From NCBI GenBank assembly GCA_903870955.1, contig CAIQEX010000037.1:1-9607 (forward strand): a stretch of DNA of 9,607 nt, given 5' to 3'. The stretch's first letter is position 1. Each line of letters begins with the position of its first letter. The position numbers and the translations under genes were made by a program. This document shows positions 6,927 through 9,607 of the stretch, one piece after another. This DNA comes from an uncultured beta proteobacterium (lineage in GTDB: Bacteria > Pseudomonadota > Gammaproteobacteria > Burkholderiales > Burkholderiaceae_C). Below the pieces are notes generated by a model, which had not been told where the DNA came from, made no database searches, and saw only the letters and a list, made by a program, of their open reading frames with translations.

Positions 6927-7268
6927 ATGAGCACCACCCCTGCCTGCCCCCAATGCACCTTGGAAAATACCTACCCAGATGGCGCCAACTTTGTCTGTGG
7001 CGACTGTGGATTTGAGTGGCCGCAAGCCGAGGCCATCGCAACGGAGGACGATGCGGACGCGGTGGTCAAGGATTCCAATGGTCAGGTGTTGCAGGACGGT
7101 GATGCCGTGGTGCTGATCAAGGACCTGAAGGTCAAAGGCAGCTCGACCGTGCTAAAGATGGGCACCAAGGTGAAAAGCATTCGCCTGGTGGGCGGCGACC
7201 ACGAGGTCGACTGCAAGATGGATGGTGGCAGCTTTATGCTGAAGGCTTGCTTTCTGAAGAAGGCTTGA
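6927..7268 (+). CDS. yjdM: PhnA/YjdM family zinc-ribbon protein
   Basis: This 113-residue protein combines an N-terminal zinc ribbon (C7-x2-C10, C24-x2-C27) with a C-terminal PhnA domain recognisable by VVKDSNGQVLQDGDAV, IKDLKVKGSSTVLKMGTKVK and a GDHEVDCKMDG segment. It matches E. coli YjdM (formerly PhnA) along its whole length (about 111 residues). Despite the old name, YjdM is not an established part of phosphonate uptake or breakdown, and its function is unclear. I chose ATG 6927 because the ribbon follows at once; an earlier in-frame ATG at 6879 lies inside prmC and adds unrelated sequence. It begins 17 bp after prmC and so probably belongs to the prfA-prmC transcript. Its last 35 bp overlap the end of the convergent VOC gene. 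Confidence 0.93.
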   Translation: MSTTPACPQCTLENTYPDGANFVCGDCGFEWPQAEAIATEDDADAVVKDSNGQVLQDGDAVVLIKDLKVKGSSTVLKMGTKVKSIRLVGGDHEVDCKMDGGSFMLKACFLKKA

Positions 7269-7659
7269 CCTCCGCCTTGTGGCAGACGACGCACAGTTTA
7301 TTGCCATCCAGATCACGGAAGTAGGCGCCGTAATAGTTAGGGTGGTAGTGCGGGCGCAGCCCCGGCCCACCTTCGCTGCTGCCTCCAGCCGCCAGGGCTG
7401 CAGCGAAAGCCCGATCCACCACCTCCCGACTAGCTGCCTGTAGCGCCAGCATCTGTCCGTTGCCGGCCTGATGCGGTTGACCGTCAAACGGTTTGGCGAT
7501 CAGCAGCAAAGGGCGCGACGCCTGGGGTGACATCCACCCGGCCCATGCATGTTCCGCTTCGCTGAACTTCAACACCAGCCCCAATTCCGGCAGCACCGCG
7601 CTGTAAAAAGCAAAGGCCCGCTCGAAATCGGTAATGCCGATGTTGATGTGCGAAATCAC
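7234..7659 (-). CDS. VOC/glyoxalase-like protein with altered metal site, coupled to leuA
   Basis: This 141-residue protein has the vicinal oxygen chelate fold: an opening [23 protein letters not shown] (residues 5-27) and a second module with [21 protein letters not shown] at 101-121. It resembles the small glyoxalase/bleomycin-resistance-like subfamily whose members end DPDGNKIEAVCH. Here that reads [12 protein letters not shown], so the usual metal-binding glutamate is replaced by C123. The middle position usually written GNG-x-H reads GNGQM (67-70), lacking the histidine. H4 is kept. Classical glyoxalase I activity is therefore doubtful, and the substrate is unknown. Translation starts with GTG at 7659: leuA ends GTGA, so start and stop overlap by four bases, giving tight translational coupling. 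The 3' end overlaps yjdM by 35 bp. The C-terminal tail is Ser/Lys-rich. Confidence 0.88.
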   Translation of the reverse strand: MISHINIGITDFERAFAFYSAVLPELGLVLKFSEAEHAWAGWMSPQASRPLLLIAKPFDGQPHQAGNGQMLALQAASREVVDRAFAAALAAGGSSEGGPGLRPHYHPNYYGAYFRDLDGNKLCVVCHKAEVKPSSESKPSA

Positions 7660-9380
7660 GCGGCAGCGTCTTCCAGTTCAGTGGTCTGCTCCGCGAGTTG
7701 CAAACCCAGACGATTGACGCCACTCACCAAGGCCTGCAGCGAGGCGGTCACGATATTGCTGTCCAGGCCCACGCCGAAGCGTTCTGTGCTATCGCCCTCA
7801 ACGGCAAGTTCCAGAAAAGCGCAGGCCTGCGCATCACCCGCCTGCTGGCTGGCCTTGGTGGAGCGCTCTTCAAAACTGCGCACCTGCACCCGCACCCCCG
7901 CACTTTGAAGAGCATGCACGGCCGCGTCGATCGGGCCATTTCCCAGCCCCTTGAGATGCACCGCCTGGCCAGCGACTTCCAGCTGCAAGTCAATGCCCTG
8001 CACATGCTTTTTGCCTGGGGCAGTGGCTTCGAACAAATGGTGATCCACATAGCGCATCGCCGCGTCTTCAGCGTGCAGGTAGGTCGCATCAAACAGTTTC
8101 CAGATATCCAGGGCAGTCATCTCACCGCCATGGGCATCCGTGTAGGCCTGCACCTCGCCAGAAAATTCAACTTGCAGACGCCGTGGCATGACCACGCCGT
8201 ATTCCACTTCCATCAGATAGGCCACCCCACCTTTGCCGCTCTGGCTGTTGACCCGAATCACCGAGTCGTAGCTTCGGCCCAGGTCGGCCGGATCGATCGG
8301 CATGTAGGGGACATCCCAAATCGTGTCGGGTTTTTGCGCCGCCAAGCCCTTCTTGATCGCGTCCTGGTGCGAGCCGCTGAAGGCCGTAAATACCAAATCT
8401 CCCACATAGGGATGGCGTGGGTGGATGGGCAACTGATTGCAATATTCCACCGTACGAGCCACCGCGTTGATGTCAGAAAAGTCCAGGCCTGGAGCCACGC
8501 CCTGGGTGTACAGGTTGAGTGCCAAGGTGACGATGTCTACATTGCCCGTGCGCTCACCGTTGCCAAACAAACAACCTTCCACCCGGTCCGCACCAGCCAA
8601 CAGCCCGAGCTCGGCGGCAGCCACCGCCGTACCGCGGTCGTTGTGCGGATGCAGACTGAGGATGATGCTGTCACGGCGATCGAGGTTGCGGAGCATCCAC
8701 TCGATTTGGTCTGCGTAGACATTGGGCATGGAGCCCTCTACCGTGGCTGGCAAATTCAGGATCACCTTGTTGGTTGGCGTGGCGCCCCATTCGGCGGTGA
8801 CGGCATTGCAAATCTCGAGAGCAAATTCGGGTTCGGTGCTACTAAAGACCTCAGGGCTGTATTCCAGAGTGAACTCGGTTTCGGGCTGCTCGGCCGCGAG
8901 TTGCTTGATCAGGCGGACCGCCTGCAAAGCCAACTCCACAATCTCGGCCTTTTGCATGCCAAAGACCACTTCACGGAACACCGGGGCGGTGGCGTTGTAG
9001 ACGTGAACGATGGCGCGACGCGCACCTTTGAGCGACTCCATGGTGCGGCGAATCAGGTGCTCGCGCGATTGGGTCAATACTTCAATAGTGACGTCTGCCG
9101 GGATGTTGCCGCCTTCAATCAGGCTGCGCACAAAGTCAAACTCGGTTTGCGAGGCGCTGGGAAAGGCCACCTCAATCTGCTTGAAGCCCACTTGGCACAG
9201 GGTTCTGAACATGCGCATCTTGCGCTCCCCATTCATGGGCTCAAACAGCGACTGGTTGCCGTCGCGCAGGTCGGTGCTCATCCAGACAGGCGGCGCGGTA
9301 ATGGTGCGGCCTGGCCATTGGCGGTCGGGCAAATCGACGGGCGGGAAGGCGCGGTACTTGGTGGTGGGATTCTGGAGCAT
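7656..9380 (-). CDS. leuA: 2-isopropylmalate synthase (long form)
   Basis: LeuA condenses acetyl-CoA with 2-oxoisovalerate to 2-isopropylmalate, the committed step of leucine synthesis, in the cytoplasm. At 574 residues it belongs to the longer LeuA type found in actinobacteria, fungi and many proteobacteria (E. coli LeuA is 523). Visible features in order are STDLRDGNQ at 35-43 (catalytic R39 and metal ligand D40), the metal-binding HPH at 244-246 in [18 protein letters not shown] at 273-280 (including the N280 ligand), and from about 430 the C-terminal LeuA dimer domain that normally binds leucine for feedback inhibition. The ATG at 9380 fits the usual beginning ([20 protein letters not shown]). 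The ribosome binding site is weak (GAGAA). The downstream VOC gene overlaps the stop codon. A long reading frame on the opposite strand is a codon-bias shadow. Confidence 0.98.
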   Translation of the reverse strand: MLQNPTTKYRAFPPVDLPDRQWPGRTITAPPVWMSTDLRDGNQSLFEPMNGERKMRMFRTLCQVGFKQIEVAFPSASQTEFDFVRSLIEGGNIPADVTIEVLTQSREHLIRRTMESLKGARRAIVHVYNATAPVFREVVFGMQKAEIVELALQAVRLIKQLAAEQPETEFTLEYSPEVFSSTEPEFALEICNAVTAEWGATPTNKVILNLPATVEGSMPNVYADQIEWMLRNLDRRDSIILSLHPHNDRGTAVAAAELGLLAGADRVEGCLFGNGERTGNVDIVTLALNLYTQGVAPGLDFSDINAVARTVEYCNQLPIHPRHPYVGDLVFTAFSGSHQDAIKKGLAAQKPDTIWDVPYMPIDPADLGRSYDSVIRVNSQSGKGGVAYLMEVEYGVVMPRRLQVEFSGEVQAYTDAHGGEMTALDIWKLFDATYLHAEDAAMRYVDHHLFEATAPGKKHVQGIDLQLEVAGQAVHLKGLGNGPIDAAVHALQSAGVRVQVRSFEERSTKASQQAGDAQACAFLELAVEGDSTERFGVGLDSNIVTASLQALVSGVNRLGLQLAEQTTELEDAAA

Positions 9381-9607
9381 GGGGTTCTCAAAAGGGATAA
9401 AGGAGACAACACCCAGTGTAAACAGGCCGCTGCGCCAGATAATTGCTTATTGCGCTGAATCGGGTAATTTTGGGCCACCGAAACGGATGAAACGCAACTT
9501 TTGTGAAATTTTATTGTTCCCATGGAAGCTTTTAAGCAATCCAAAATCCATGCACCGGGCGGCTGGGCTCTATTGCGTCGCAGCTGAGCGCGCCCTGCCG
9601 GGGCGGC
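9381..9607 (-). promoter_or_regulatory. Region upstream of leuA, probable promoter
   Basis: No protein gene is convincing in these 227 bases. On the leuA strand a weak promoter can be proposed: TTGCTT (plus-strand 9534-9539) and AATAAA (9510-9515) with an 18-bp spacer, giving a leader of about 120 nt. The leader contains ATAA-N4-TTAT (9439-9450), a possible operator. A 34-codon frame (9551-9447) has only scattered leucine codons and so does not look like a leucine attenuator. No terminator-antiterminator pair was recognised. The last 60 bases are GC-rich and may belong to the next upstream gene's 3' flank. Confidence 0.35.

Noticed and set aside
7241..7267. Direct repeat GAAGGCTTG (7241-7249 and 7259-7267)
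   Set aside because: It lies in the yjdM coding end and encodes the LKA...KKA lysine-rich tail; codon repetition explains it.
7698..9458. 586-codon open frame on the plus strand opposite leuA
   Set aside because: It is an antisense shadow created by GC-rich codon usage of leuA. The translation is rich in His, Arg and Gly, has no recognisable domain, and leuA on the other strand is unambiguous.
9447..9551. 34-codon frame upstream of leuA as a leucine leader peptide
   Set aside because: It has only a few scattered leucine codons, no leucine run, and no attenuator hairpins were recognised.
9599..9607. CGGGGCGGC at the right edge as a second copy of the hemA-prfA repeat
   Set aside because: Only nine bases match (also at 4840-4848) and the preceding bases differ, so this is likely chance in GC-rich DNA or too truncated to judge.

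Overview
The window looks like a chromosomal housekeeping segment of a betaproteobacterium, most likely Burkholderiales and probably Comamonadaceae (Rhodoferax/Polaromonas-like). The reasons are the high GC, the protein sequences of HemA, RF1, PrmC and the long-form LeuA, a very large DUF3683-type FAD oxidoreductase, and a GC-rich palindromic intergenic repeat of a type I associate with Comamonadaceae genomes. These are recognitions from memory; no search was run.

Layout. (1) 1-1230, minus: N-terminal 410 codons of a DUF3683/FAD-linked oxidoreductase that runs off the left edge. (2) 1231-1440: divergent intergenic region holding three copies of an 8-mer. (3) 1441-2238, plus: cytoplasmic glycerophosphodiester phosphodiesterase. 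(4) 2239-2317: very AT-rich spacer with a perfect 8-bp inverted repeat. (5) 2318-3141, plus: two-gene unit, a DUF2975-like four-helix membrane protein and a small Cro/C1-type regulator, overlapping by one base. (6) 3162-3440, minus: small three-helix membrane protein, divergent from hemA. (7) 3475-7268, plus: a strong sigma70-type promoter, then hemA, a repeat-filled gap, prfA, prmC and yjdM. (8) 7234-9380, minus: leuA and a VOC/glyoxalase-like gene coupled by a 4-base overlap. The VOC gene runs tail-to-tail into yjdM with a 35-bp overlap. (9) 9381-9607: region upstream of leuA.

How the genes fit together. hemA makes the first committed intermediate of tetrapyrrole synthesis from glutamyl-tRNA. 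prfA encodes release factor 1, and prmC encodes the methyltransferase that modifies the glutamine of its GGQ motif. This cluster is an old and widely conserved one. leuA commits carbon to leucine. The rest are accessory or unknown.

I see no clear defence system, mobile element, CRISPR array or RNA gene. The least understood element is the DUF2975-HTH pair with its AT-rich, repeat-bearing control region. Other points worth a look are an almost leaderless hemA transcript, an apparent insertion in RF1, a VOC protein lacking expected metal ligands, and the repeat between hemA and prfA.
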